From Topomyia yanbarensis (Eukaryota; Arthropoda; Insecta; Diptera; Culicidae): 64,000 nucleotides of DNA. Made by a program: the position numbers and the translations under genes. Positions 22,963 to 33,959 of the stretch are shown here, in pieces; position 1 is the stretch's first letter; the number at the start of each line of letters is the position of its first letter. The stretch is from the NCBI RefSeq assembly GCF_030247195.1, contig NC_080671.1, positions 4,926,501-4,990,500 on the forward strand, read 5' to 3'. Under the pieces are notes generated by a model. It was not told where the DNA came from, did not search any database, and worked only from the letters and a program-made list of their open reading frames with translations.

Positions 22963-24040
22963 TCAGGTACCTTTAGAGTCGAAACAGACCCCGAGATATT
23001 TAAATGTGAAAACCTGATTGATCGTTGCACCCATTAATAGAAGCTGGAGTTGCGCCGGCTCGCGCTTCCTAGAAAAAACAACCAACTCAGTTTTCTCCGT
23101 GGAGAGCTCGATACCCAGTTGAAGAGCCCAAGCAGATAAATTGTCCAAAGTATCTTGTAATGGTCCTTTCAAATCGGTAGCTTTGGGCCCCGTCGTCTGC
23201 AAGTTGCCTTAGCGTGCATGAATTGACAAGACAATCGTCAATGTCATTCACGTAAAAATTGTAGAGCAGGGGACTTAGACATAAGCCCTGGGGAAGACCC
23301 ATGTAGCTAAATCGAGATGTTATTAAGTCGCCATGCGAAAAATGCATATTCTTCTCAGACAACAGTTTTAGCATAAAGTTATTTAAAATCGGCGAAAGAC
23401 CATGCTGGTGCAGCTTCTCTGACAGAATGTTGATAGAAACTGAATCAAAAGCCCCCTTAATATCCAAGAAGACTGATGCCATCTGCTCTTTGTTAGCATA
23501 GGCCATTTGGATTTCTGTAGAAAGCAACGCAAGGCAATCGTTCGTCCTTTTGCCTTTGCGGAAGCCAAATTGTGTGTCTGACAGTAAGCCATTTGCTTCA
23601 ACCCAATTGTCGAGGCGAAACATGATCATTTTCTCGAACAACTTCCGAATACAGGACAGCATTGCAATCGGCCGATACGAGTTGTGGTCGGAGGCTGGTT
23701 TTCCTGGTTTTTGAATGGCGATGACCTTCACTTGCCTCCAGTCATGAGGGACAATGTTACCCTCAAGGAAATTCAGCAAACGCCTTTTAGCAGAATCAGG
23801 CAGATTCTTCAACAAGTTGAATTTGATTCTGTCTAACTCCAGGGCGTTATTATTGCACAATAAGAGGGCAAGTGAGAACTCCACCATCGAAAACGCTGTT
23901 TCGTTCGCGGTATCGCGAGGAGACGCGACGTGGTATGTTTTTAGTACCGAGACAGAGTCCGGACAGATCTTCTTGGCGAAGGCGAATATCCAGCGGTTTG
24001 AATGTTCCACGTTCTCGTTGATACTGTTTCGGTTACTCAT
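22963..24040 (-). pseudogene. ORF2 reverse transcriptase domain, frameshifted and truncated
   Basis: The frame from 24040 contains RT blocks: KPGKPASDHNSYRPIAMLSC, DTQFGFRKGKRTNDCLALL, ASVFLDIKGAFDSVS, GLPQGLCLSPLLYNFYVND and LADDGA (catalytic box with Leu in place of the usual aromatic). Just after the ADD box the frame shifts: the open stretch 23202-22963 continues with PKATDLKGPLQDTLDNLSAW and KTELVVFSRK. A TGA closes it, but minus-strand sequence below (22962-22780) still resembles RT thumb (CHIRYLK and TITGTWWGTHPGDLIRLYQT), broken by a further TAG. It then jumps to the 3' UTR, so the C-terminus is deleted. It is in the same frame as the endonuclease part above. Confidence 0.9.
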
Positions 24041-24055
24041 ACGTCGAGCCGTACC

Positions 24056-25153
24056 TCAAAGAATACTCATCGCTGTTTCTCTCGTTAACCCGTCGACGAA
24101 CCGGCGCCAATAACTGCGTTTCTTGGCTTTCATCAAACACTTCATTCGCTTTTCTAGCGACGCGTATTGTCGATAGCTATCGGGTAACCCGTCGTCCCGG
24201 AAGGCTTTATACGCAGTGGACTTTTCTGCGTACAGTTCTGAGCACTCTTTATCCCACCACAGGGTGGGAGACCGTCCATGGGTATTCGCGCTGGGTACTG
24301 GTTTAGTCTGAGCTTGATTCGCACTGTCGAGAAGCAAGCCAGCCAATAGCCTGTACTCTTCCTCTGGAGGAAGTTCTTGGATGGATTCGATTTTAGCGGA
24401 AATCGCGGTCGCGTAACTCTTCCAATCAATGTTCCGTATGAGGTCATACGAGACATTGATTGTTTCCGATGGTCTTGAACCGTTAGCAATTGAAATTACG
24501 ATAGGCAAATGGTCGCTACCGTGCAATCTAACTGTAGCGAAGTCGAGCATAGAGATAAATCCAACGCGCTTGCGCGTGCTGGTGGTGTAGGAATCCGTGT
24601 CATTTCTCCCGTGTTTAAGATTGTTGAAATTGTCGCAAGGATCTTGGATTAATGTTAATCTGTTATCATCGTGAAGACCACCCCATACCGTACCGTGCGA
24701 GTTAAAGTCTCCTAGAACTAGCCGCGGTGCCGGTAGGAATTCCGTGATATTACAAAGCGTTTGGTTCCCTACCGACGCTCTAGGGGGAATGTAGATGGAA
24801 GCAATGCTAAGGTATTTGCTTTTGATCCTTGTTTGACAAGCGACAACTTCAATGTCTGGTGTCGAAGGGAGGTTAATTCGATTGAAAGAATAGCACGTTT
24901 TGATCCCCAAATGTACTCCTCCGTCGGGGTTTTCTCGATCCAGACGGATTATATTAAAGTCGTGGAAGTTGATATCTATTTCGGAAGTTAACCAAGTTTC
25001 GCATAAGGCGAAGGCATCACATTTTAAACTGTTAAGGACAATCGATCTTCGGGAGTATACTTCTGCAATTCCACTGTAACACAGTGATCGAATCGGTGAC
25101 CACTTTCGATGAATTAGCCATCGAAGGATACGATTGCTGCAAGGAGGGGCCAT
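24056..25153 (-). pseudogene. ORF2 endonuclease (APE-type) domain
   Basis: It contains the apurinic-endonuclease-like order: CDAFALCETWLTSE, IRLDRENPDGGVHLGIK, LVLGDFNSHGTVWGG and GSDHLPIVISI. This domain nicks target DNA to prime reverse transcription. After it comes a linker (WWDKECSELYAEKSTAYKAF). The stretch ends at a TGA (24056-24058). The RT part continues in the same frame, so the split into two proteins is a nonsense mutation, not the natural end. The N-terminus may include some non-native residues because the start methionine is unclear. Confidence 0.9.
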
Positions 25154-25277
25154 TTAGTAGTCAACTGCTTCAAAAATGATTGCACTATACAGGACTGAGT
25201 GTCTGCTTGAAAAAGGGGACACTTGGGGTTTTTGGTGTCCCTGGAAGTGGTGGGTACTCCTTGTTAGAATTCAAATT

Positions 25278-26342
25278 TCAAAGTCCGGGAGCAAATTGCT
25301 TCGGCTTTAAGGAATCACTTCCGTGCGAATTGTTAGATGAGGTTGGCGCACTCTCAGAGGAGGACACCTTGGGACCCTTACGAGATAGTCTAGTTGAGGC
25401 AAGATTTCTCCGCTTCCTTGACTCCCCCGGGTTAACAAAAGATGTTCCCTCTTGTGGATCATCAGATTCTTGCTCAACAGGAGCCAAAAGAGCAAAGGAA
25501 TTTTCGGAAGGGACATATGGCGAAGCATTATTTAGCATTGCTGCATAAGAGCGCTTCGAGCGTTCCTTGAGGGAGCGCCTAATTTTATCCCCGCGCTGTT
25601 TGTACGCAGGGCATGATTTAAGAGCATGCGGAGGGCCCCCGCAGTAAACACACTTTTCAGTGTCTTTGTCACAAGAGTCATCCTCATGCTCTCCACCGCA
25701 CTTGCCACATCGTTTTTTATTGCCAAAATAGGTGGCAGTGTGGCCCAACTGTTTGCAGTTGCTGCAATTCATTACCCGCGGTACGAACAGGCGAACCCTA
25801 TCCAGAAGGACGTAATTTGGAAGAGACGATCCGGCGAAAGTCACCCGAAGCGAGGTGGATGGTATATAGGATTCTTTATCTCCAGCGAGCGTGTGCAATT
25901 TCTTGCAGTCTAATATTTTCACCGGCTTTAGTAGGGGGTTTTTAAAACAGCCAGCCCCATACTTCAGCACGTCCTCGCATGTCAAACTCGGCTCGGTTAT
26001 GACCCCGTCGACCTCTACATCTACTCACGGTACATACACCCTATAGTGCTGCGTAAAGCGGGTACAGGCAGCAATCCCGTTTGCCTGTGCGAGGTCGCTA
26101 ACAACAATTTTTAACTTATTCGCGCGAATCCTTGTAGTCTGGGTCACGGCCGAGTAATGCTCTGTCAGATCATGTGATATTTTCAAAATGTCGAATGATT
26201 TATTTGTGGTCCGGAAGTAAACCACAAATGGCCCAGTCGAGTTCTGTGGGTATGCTTTTAGGCGAGGGGGTTTAGAAGGAGGCTTATCATGGCATGTTTC
26301 ATCATCAATTTTGTCATCGGTGTGGGCTGACCATCGAGGCAC
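25278..26342 (-). pseudogene. ORF1 (gag-like, three CCHC-type knuckles)
   Basis: It is an RNA-binding ORF1 of a non-LTR element. The N-terminal part (26342-26025) contains FVVYFRTTNKSFDILKIS, like the RRM-type fold found in these proteins. The C-terminal part (25985-25278) has knuckles starting CSNCKQLGHTATYFGNKKRC, CGKCGGEHEDDSC and CVYCGGPPHALKSC, then a basic Ser-rich tail. In the first knuckle the last Cys position follows an unusual YFGNKK, suggesting local decay. The two parts are in the same frame, separated only by a TGA at 26025-26027. It overlaps nothing and ends about 120 bases before the ORF2 start. Confidence 0.88.
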
Positions 26343-26653
26343 ATTTCAGTGCGAGATCAGCACTTCACGCAAAGAACGATAAAAAGAGCAGTAACGGAAT
26401 GTATCAAGGTCAAAACAGAAAATAATAGTAGAAGGGAAAATCTTTCCGACGCCGATGACCTTCACTGGGACTGGCTGACAATACCAGCACGACACACTTT
26501 GTTTTCGAAATAAAGTCCTAGCAATCACAACTGGCTTTGACACTGCACTGAGCACTGGACACAATAAAAACTGAGCCGGGGAAGGCAACTGCGAAAGCAC
26601 TAGCACACGTCTTATCCGAGCGCAAGTCGAACAACGAATGATCCTGCAGTGTT

Positions 26654-27284
26654 GAAGTCAATCCAAATCCACTCTACCAACCTACCCTTACCACTCACAT
26701 TGCTAAACATTGTGTGTACACGATTCGAACCCATCGTATTTCCATTTTCGTGTACGCAAAGTTTCAACTCGTTTAACACACGATAAGGAAACGGGTGCGA
26801 GTTTAACTGTGTGAGTGTGTGTATGTGTTTTTCGCTTATCGTACCGTCCGGACATATAGTCATGATGTTGTTCGTTTGAAGTACAGGCATCGACCGACTC
26901 AAACAGAGACGCGGTACCTCTCTTTATAATTTCGTGGTATTTGATTGAGTCACTAGGTGCTCCCTATTGACGGCTCTGCCCGGAATAGACTGACTCATGC
27001 CTGGAAGTTTTCACGTTTTCACATATCTATTCATTTTTATTGGCTTTGCAATAGTGTGCTATTGAAATGCAGAAACAATATAGCAATAAAACACAATTTC
27101 AGTTAATTTGCTTATGTTCAATATAATTATGGAAATGTCTGACGAATTTCGCGCTAAATCGTATTCAGAGTTGGCAGCACCCTCTCAGATTTTACTGAAA
27201 CCTTCTGTACATGAATACTTTGTCACAAAAAGCCACTTTGCATACTTTGTGTTTCCAAAAATGAAGACTGTCTTTTGAAAAGGG
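26654..27284. other. Intergenic DNA, no gene recognised
   Basis: This continues the pre-insertion locus interrupted by the non-LTR element. It has GT-rich stretches (gtgtgagtgtgtgtatgtg near 26812) and no recognisable coding. Confidence 0.4.
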
Positions 27285-29190
27285 TCAAACTTTTTTTGCC
27301 AAAATTTTTCAAATGGCTATATTCTAAAAATGACAAATCCTACAAAAGATTTTGTAGGAATGATTTTTACAAAATTGGACAAATTTTTGAATAAAAATGT
27401 TGAAAAAATTCTTCATCGACTCCTACACTAAAAAATCGATTTAAAAAATTTAAAGTAGATTAAAAAAAAATATCTTTAATTTTGTTCCAAGATAGGAAAT
27501 TATGTTCCCTACTTATCGTCAAAAATTCAAGTTGGGCACTTTGAAGGATGAAAGTTATTTGAAAAACTTTACCTTTTTCGAACTGAAATTTTTTCAGTGT
27601 ATTTTTACAGACCCTGGACATAGCCCAGAGACTAGAACCCACAATCCCGCGGAAGGAACCCTGACTCCAGATTCCATACCCCAGACTCTAGAATCCCGAG
27701 GAGAGAGAGACAAGAACTCAGAGACGCGAGTCCTTAACGCAAAATACTGAGGCGTGTCTAGAATCTAGAGTTCCAAGTGCAGAGTTCAGAGTCAAGAGCG
27801 CAGAGTTCAGAGCCCAGAGTTCAGATTCCAGAGCCCAGAGCCCAAAACCTTGAGTCCAGAGCCCAGAGACTAGTAACCAGAGTCTAAAGTTCTTATCCCA
27901 AAATACTGAGCCCAGAGTCTGCAGCATATAATCCAGAGCCCAGAGTTTCTAACCCAAAATATTGAGACCGGAGTTTAGAGCCCAGATTGCAGAGCTCCAG
28001 AATCCAGAGTTAAGATTCGAAAATCCAGAGTTTAAATTCCATAGCCCAGCGACCAGAACCCAGAGTCCCGAGGAGAGAGCCCAGAGTCCGGACTCCTGAA
28101 TCCAGAGTCCCGAGTGCAGAGTACAGAGTTTAGAGTCCGGAGTCTACAATTCACAGTCCAAAGTCCAGAATCAAGACCCAGAGTCCATAGCTCAGAGATC
28201 ACAGTCTACAGTCCAGAGTCCATAGCACAGAATCTCGAAGCGAGAGCTTAAAATCCAGAGCTAAGAATGCAGAGTTCATAGTTCAAAGTGCAGAGAACAG
28301 AGTCGAGAATCCTGGGTCCAGAGTCCTCAACCCAAATTACTGTGGCCAGAGTTCAGCGCTCTGAGACCAGAATGCAGAGCCCGAAGTACTTAACCCAAAA
28401 TACTGAGCCAAGAGTTCAGACTTCAGAGCACAGAGCCCAGAACCCACAGGTCAGAATCCAGAGTCCATAACACAGAATCTCGAGGTGAGAGTAAAGAATC
28501 CAAAAACCTGTGCGAAGAGTGCAGCATCCAGAGCTCAGAGTCCAGAGATGAGCATTCTGAGACCCGAGCTCAAAGTCCAGATATCAGAATCCTCAACCCA
28601 AAATACTGAGCCCAGTGTCCCGATTTCATAGCCCAGTGTCCAGAGCACAGAGTCCAGAGACCAAAATCCAGAGTCCAGAGTCCCGAAGAGAGAGCCCACA
28701 GTCCAGAATCCAGAGACCCGAGTGCAGAGCCTCATGGTTCAGAGTCCAGAGTGCATAATATAGAATTTCGAGGCCAGCGCCAAGAGTCCATCATCCAGCG
28801 ATGAGAGTGAAGAGTCCAGAATTTAAAGATCAGTGTCTATAGCCCAGAGACAAGAACCGAGAACTCAGAGACCCGAGGGGAATCCAGAGTCCCGAGTGCA
28901 GATTCCTTTAACTTTTTTTTTCTCGAAAGTGCCCAACTTGAATTTTTGACGGTAAGTAGGCAACATAATTATCTTTTGGTACAAAATTTCATCAAAGATG
29001 TGGTTTTTTTAAATCGACTTTAAATTTTTATAATCGATTTTTTTAGTGCAGGAGTCGATGAAGATTTTTTTCAATATTTTTATTAAAAATTTGACTAATT
29101 TTGTAAAAAAATCACTCCTATAACATTTTGTTGTAGGAATTGTCATTTTTAGGCTATAGTCATTTGAAAAAAAATGGTAAAAAAGTTTGA
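27285..29190. mobile_element. Foldback element: inverted arms enclosing a minisatellite
   Basis: The left arm (27285-27545) and right arm (28924-29190) are inverted copies. The outer ends are TCAAACTTTTTTTGCC and its near complement GGTAAAAAAGTTTGA. The inner ends are CAAGTTGGGCACTTT and AAAGTGCCCAACTTG. Shared internal blocks include 'cttcatcgactcctacacta' and 'aaatgacaaatcctacaa', the right arm having the complements. Between them lies ~1.3 kb of degenerate repeat. Foldback transposons with satellite interiors are known in insects. No coding capacity is seen. No clear target duplication was found, and the right edge runs directly into a BEL/Pao gag relic. Confidence 0.75.
27612..28905. repeat. 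Degenerate (AGAGTCCAG)n minisatellite, ~1.3 kb
   Basis: Nearly all of this stretch is made of CCAGAGTC / CCCAGAGTTCAGAG words of roughly 7-15 bases, with many substitutions. A longer periodic phrase 'aacccaaaatactgagcccagag' recurs near 27895, 27952, 28392 and 28599 ('cttaacgcaaaatactgagg' near 27733), pointing to a higher-order unit built on top of the short one. All open frames inside are repeat translations. Confidence 0.9.
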
Positions 29191-29640
29191 CGAGAAGGTG
29201 GAAATTTGGTCGAAATATCGAACGATGTTGCAAAACAAGGTCGGAGGGAGCCGTGATTCCGATGCGGTGAAGTTACATCATTTGGATAAAGCGCTGACGG
29301 GTGATGCTTCCGGTTGGATTACGGCAAAAATGATCGTTGACAACAATTTTCAGCAAACTTAGAAACAGCTCAGCGACCAATATGAAAACCCGCGAGTAAT
29401 CGTCGATACTCATCTCAAAGGGTTACACGAGATGAAACCGATGACCAAACGCAACCATAAGGACTTACTCGAGTTAGTGACAGACACGTTGGTGGTCTCG
29501 AGTACCAAGGACAAGTAGTTAATGAACTTTCTGGTCTTATTCTCCCGTAGACTCTTCAACTGTGGGAGAGTATAAACGGCAAAAATTGGCAAATTGTGAT
29601 AACGTAGACCCGATCAATTCTGATTTGTAGAAGCTCGTAG
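29185..29640 (+). pseudogene. BEL/Pao-type gag relic
   Basis: Translation gives KFDEKVEIWSKYRTMLQNKV, then SDAVKLHHLDKALTGDASGW and, after an in-frame TAG, QLSDQYENPRVIVDTHLKGL and KRNHKDLLELVTDTL. This is the conserved middle of BEL/Pao gag proteins, where a string of motifs precedes the zinc knuckles (recognised from memory). A further frame-broken piece (YQGQVVNELSGL) follows near 29508-29545. No LTR, knuckles or pol were seen beside it. It begins exactly where the foldback right arm ends, so the foldback element may have inserted into it, or the arm may have captured it. Confidence 0.7.
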
Positions 29641-29734
29641 GATGGAGAAGAATTAAATTCGAAATGGAAAAAAATTGATCAGCGAGATACATACAAGATG
29701 TTATAAATTTTAAGAACACCACATTCGGACTCAT

Positions 29735-30005
29735 TATCTGTTTGTGAATTTTAGAATAGCGTACGATTCAGTGAAACGAAACGAACTGTCGAAGAAAATG
29801 TTAGAACATGCATTTCTGTTAAAGCTTCTGCTGATTCTGGGCAGCCAAAGAGATATTTGACTTATTTGGGACGTTATGTGGATTGAAATAGACGATTCAC
29901 CACTTGTACCTTCGTATGTCCTGCTGTTCAAAGGAACGGGATCAGCATCACGCAATCTGATGTGCTGCTCGACTTTGCGACGACACTAAAATCATTGGCG
30001 TCGAT
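29735..30005 (+). pseudogene. Possible non-LTR RT fragment, heavily decayed
   Basis: A frame-broken translation reads AYDSVKRNELSKKML, later with 'LCDDTKIIGVDLRVMT'. This resembles the A (FxxAYDS) and C (FADD-I-I-G) RT boxes of non-LTR elements. The spacing is short and the catalytic box is degraded. Treat it as a relic at best. Confidence 0.35.
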
Positions 30006-30029
30006 CTCAGAGTAATGACTAGAATCAAC

Positions 30030-33000
30030 TTATTTTCGTATGGTTATCTGGTAATTTCCGAGTGTCATTCAAATGAAACGTGAAGAGCTTCAATAAATAT
30101 GATTTGGAAAAATAAATGATTTGAGAAGAAAATCAACAATCTTGCATGTTTCAACAAAACTATCTATTTTTAGTATGACCTGGTATGAAAACTCGACCAG
30201 GAGTCTTTGGCTTTCTAGATAGTGAACGCTTGAGAGAACTAAAAGCGTATAAGTGAATTAATCCCTCTCCTCTCTAATGGAGTAAGCTGCTCGAGTCTGT
30301 AGTTAGGAATTTAGTCGCTCTCACTGAATAAACCCAACATACAAAACCAGTTTACCCCGCAGCTATACCTAAGGCTCTAAACGCCCAAAATTCGCTCAGG
30401 CATTTTGTTGGAAGTGCCTACTTGGATATCTCCAGTAATACCATCCCAATCACCCCCATCACTGGCATCACCTACATGAACCAAAATAGTTACTGAGATT
30501 GATCCTCATTGAAATCTGCTTCGCCCATTCGACCTCAATACCGACAAATTTGCACAACATCTCTCAACAAGCAGTTGATTTAACCAACTCGTTCCGAAAA
30601 TATTGACCAGCCAGTAATGCAACAGCAACTCTCCCCGGTACGACAAAAACCTCAACCAACTCAATCCACCCGACATACTTTGTTTTGGTACCAATTAGCC
30701 TGCTCGCAAAGTCAGAAGGCAAAAGGCAAATTTAAATAACATTATCGAATGCCAACGGCACATTCCAGGAAATGCTGCCATCCTTCTTTATCGGGCTTCC
30801 ACCTTCCACCGGGGCAGCAGTGCTTAGCACAAACAAGCACACAAAACTTTGAGGCATCATCAGCATCGTTCGTTGCTCTCTGTTGTCTCAGCACTCAGGC
30901 TGGTTTGAAATTTGCATTTTTCCTGGTGCGTCCTGTTCGTGTCCTACTGAGTGTGGCCTGCTACGGTGCTAAGAACCAACAAAGCTTTCGACCGAGCACC
31001 ACCAATTTGCGGAAAAGTGGCGTAGCTCCTCGATCGAAGGAGGCGGGCAGGCAGGCAGGCAGGCACATCCGCACACAAAGAGAGCAATGAATTTATTCGC
31101 ACATTAGAGCGATTTCGGTGTTTCCGCAATAATTTTTCCGCCGATGGTGCGGCGAAATAAGGTGCATCTACCATAGCCTGCAAGCCACAAGTATAAGGAC
31201 ACAAGTGGGCCTTCGAGGATTTCGAAAGAAGAGACCCCCGATTCGCTATACACATTCATTTGCGTTTCCAGCTTGATTGAGAATTAATAGTAGAGTGATT
31301 CATTCCTTCTACGGGAGAGGCTATAAAGGAGTGTCGAACATTAAAAGGCTGCCTTTGTGAAAGGTTGAAATGGAAGTGTAGAGTGCATCACGTTCCGGTA
31401 TTCACGCTACTGCTAAGGTCCTGGCTAGAGACGGTGGTTCTACCATTCGGTGAATATTTATGGAATCTACCTGACATTGGAGGTACAGTCTGCGGTAGGT
31501 TCATTAACATTTCTGAGAGAATTTTATGGTCCTGGATCCGCTGGTGGGATAGTAGTTGACAAATGGTGACACACTCATTATAATTTTAATTTAATGACTT
31601 TAACTTTTGTGTCATGAAAATCGAGCCAAAGTGGCTCAATGTGAGGTTGTGTGTGCGTGTGTGCTATATGAATTCTTGGTGGTGTAGAGAAACTTCAATT
31701 CTCGATGATAAGAGTAAAAGTTCATTACTTATGCAATCCAATATATCACGAGCTTCGATGAGATTTTACCGACTTTGCATGTTGTTATGTCAAGTGAATT
31801 GGTGAAAGTATGTACAACCAGACATGTGGCGTAGAATCGATCTCGAGCGTTGTTTAGTCGGGTGAATTATTGATTTTGAAAGAGGTCGCAAGCTTTTACT
31901 AAGTTTACCATCGATTCACTCCTCGGAGATATCTATTGTGGTTGCCTTTAACACTTCCTGAACGGATGACTAGATCAACTTTTTTCCTCTTTTCAGTGAT
32001 TACATATACTTCACTGTTTGCTATTTAGTTTTTATGTTTGAGCATTTGTGCCTATCCTGTTATATCAATACAAATATTCTCAAATTAAAAACATTATTCT
32101 GAATGATCTGTGTACTGTTCATCACTTTTGTTAGAGATGAGCGCAAGTTGTACTGCCTTTTACAAAGTACCACTCATTTCCACCACCAATCGAGAAATGT
32201 TCGATCATAATTTGCAAAATTTTCCACCGCCATAATTAACATGTATCTACGTAGGAACAAAACTTAATTCTTCACAAGTGCATAATAAGTATCATGGCGA
32301 AACAATAAATTTCCACCAAACAACACCAGTGCACCAAATGTGTGTACCACAGTGAACCAAATTCAGCCACTTCCGGTGCAGCAGTGCGAGTGAAGAGTTA
32401 TAGATACACAGAGGCAGCATCGGTATTGAACCACATTTTCCAGGTACACTCTTGCGAAATTGCAATTTGTGGTCCACCCGCGGCATTGCATTGCTACGAG
32501 CCGAGGCGGTTCGCTCTTCGCGAGCCATCATAGTTTTCAATTTTGATTTAGATCATAGCAACCTGCTGCTGGCTTCTACGGGGAACTGGGGGTAAAATGA
32601 AAAATCATTAAGTGACATTTTGTTTATTGTGTGACTAATTAACGAAATGCTTTACTAATCTCATGGATAAAACAAATGAGGAACAAGTGGTGCCAGTGGC
32701 GTATCCTGAGAGCGCTTTTAAGGGATGGCCCCGTTACCCTGAATTATTAGAGCACAAGACAAATATTTTGTCTTTGTCATATAGAAAGGTTATACAATTA
32801 CTTTGAAAACTGACTTTTTAACCAAGGACCGAGTCTTCTTTACCATTTGACTCAGTATGTCAAATTTGGAAAAATTCAATATGTGTGTGTTAAATGTCTC
32901 TCATTTACTCGGAGATGGCTGAGTCGATTTTAACATAATTAGACTCAAATCAGAGAAGAGAAAGGCCACTCGAAATCAAAACTTCTCACAAGTCTTTTTA

Positions 33001-33910
33001 AAATAACTAGCGGGACGTTGTGTCGAAGCCCTACAAAATACACTGTTAATCAACACATTAGTTAAAAATTATGCCAGTTAACTGGTATAAAATGTCTAGC
33101 CAATTCGTCCTCGATAATCCGACAAGTGGTCAGAAGATATTCTTCCAAATAAAAATTGTCATGCTATAATTAACCCATCTTTCAAACATTGACTGCGTTT
33201 TTGGGTTACAAACGGATATTTTACTTTAAATATTAACCTATCCTTTTCCATCGAATAACGAAAGTTTTACTGTAGAAGTATGTAAGCAAATATTTACGTT
33301 TAAATATCGAAACTTTTAACTGCACAGTTCATTCTTAGTGCACTGATCAAGAAAGATTTTCAATGGATATCTTCCCAATGGTTATTGTATGTCCTTTCTT
33401 TTGAGAACCACCACGTAAGGATATTAAATTTAAACACAAACATCATTTTGTTAGCCAACCATTTTCCTTTTCCAGGATTCGATATAAGTTTTTTCGATCT
33501 TATAAAAGTGGAAGAAATTAGGTTTTAATTATTTTCAATCTTTAATATTAAAGGCTGCTTTGTATAAATTCTCATGAGTACCTTTTCAAGGATTTAACGT
33601 CGCATTTCATTTTTTACGAAATGTCACCAAGGTCTGTAAACCATGGTGGGCTCGAAAACTTCAGCGGGTTGATCCGTATGAAAAATGCAAACGACAATCG
33701 TTCTGACTACTCACCAGTGTTGCCACAATTAAATCTGTATTGGGAGTTGAAAATTCTTCGTATTATGTACTAACACAATGACAAACAAAATTATTTTATA
33801 TAATTATTTTTCATTCGAGATAGTGATATACTGAGTTGGAGTTGATGCTGATATCTGGTTGCGAAAAACCAAAAATTCTAACTCGGAATCAGTTATTTCA
33901 TTTGCGATAA
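30030..33910. other. Largely anonymous DNA
   Basis: 30.7-31.6 kb is GC-richer than its surroundings, with a (GGCA)n run at 31043-31063 (inside 'gcgggcaggcaggcaggcag'). It may be single-copy DNA. 32770-32960 holds a fragment of the 'gagatggctgagtcgatt' mosquito repeat. No open stretch shows a recognisable domain. Confidence 0.4.
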
Positions 33911-33914
33911 AATT

Positions 33915-33953
33915 TCGCCAAAAACCAGTCAAAATTTGACTGGTTTTTGGCGA
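33915..33953. repeat. Perfect 39-bp palindrome
   Basis: TCGCCAAAAACCAGTCAAA is followed by a single base and then by its exact reverse complement. With a 1-base centre it can extrude as a cruciform. It is too short to be a MITE by itself and has no adjacent gene. Confidence 0.85.
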
Positions 33954-33959
33954 GAGTAT

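Larger units (their letters stand above)
22419..26640 (-). mobile_element. I/Jockey-superfamily non-LTR retrotransposon, both ends intact
   Basis: This 4.2-kb minus-strand element is flanked by a 13-bp duplication ATCCTGCAGTGTT (22406-22418 and 26641-26653). The 5' end, CATTCGTTGTTCGACTTGCG, looks like the conserved start of an internal promoter as seen in Jockey-type elements. The 3' end is a run of A after AATAAA-like signals (TTTATT near 22434-22440 on the plus strand). It has a ~300-base 5' UTR, ORF1 with zinc knuckles, ORF2 with endonuclease and RT, and a ~330-base 3' UTR. ORF1 and ORF2 carry stop codons and a frameshift. ORF2 appears to lose its C-terminal third (any RNase H or terminal domain) to an internal deletion near 22750-22800. 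It could be Jockey or I clade. Confidence 0.9.

Noticed and set aside
28288..28735. Short open frames on both strands in the CAGAGTC block
   Set aside because: Repeat translations with no non-repetitive content.
27612..28905. CRISPR-like array
   Set aside because: No constant repeat separated by unique spacers. The words vary throughout and the DNA is clearly eukaryotic. The same holds for 9830-10740 and 42540-43015.
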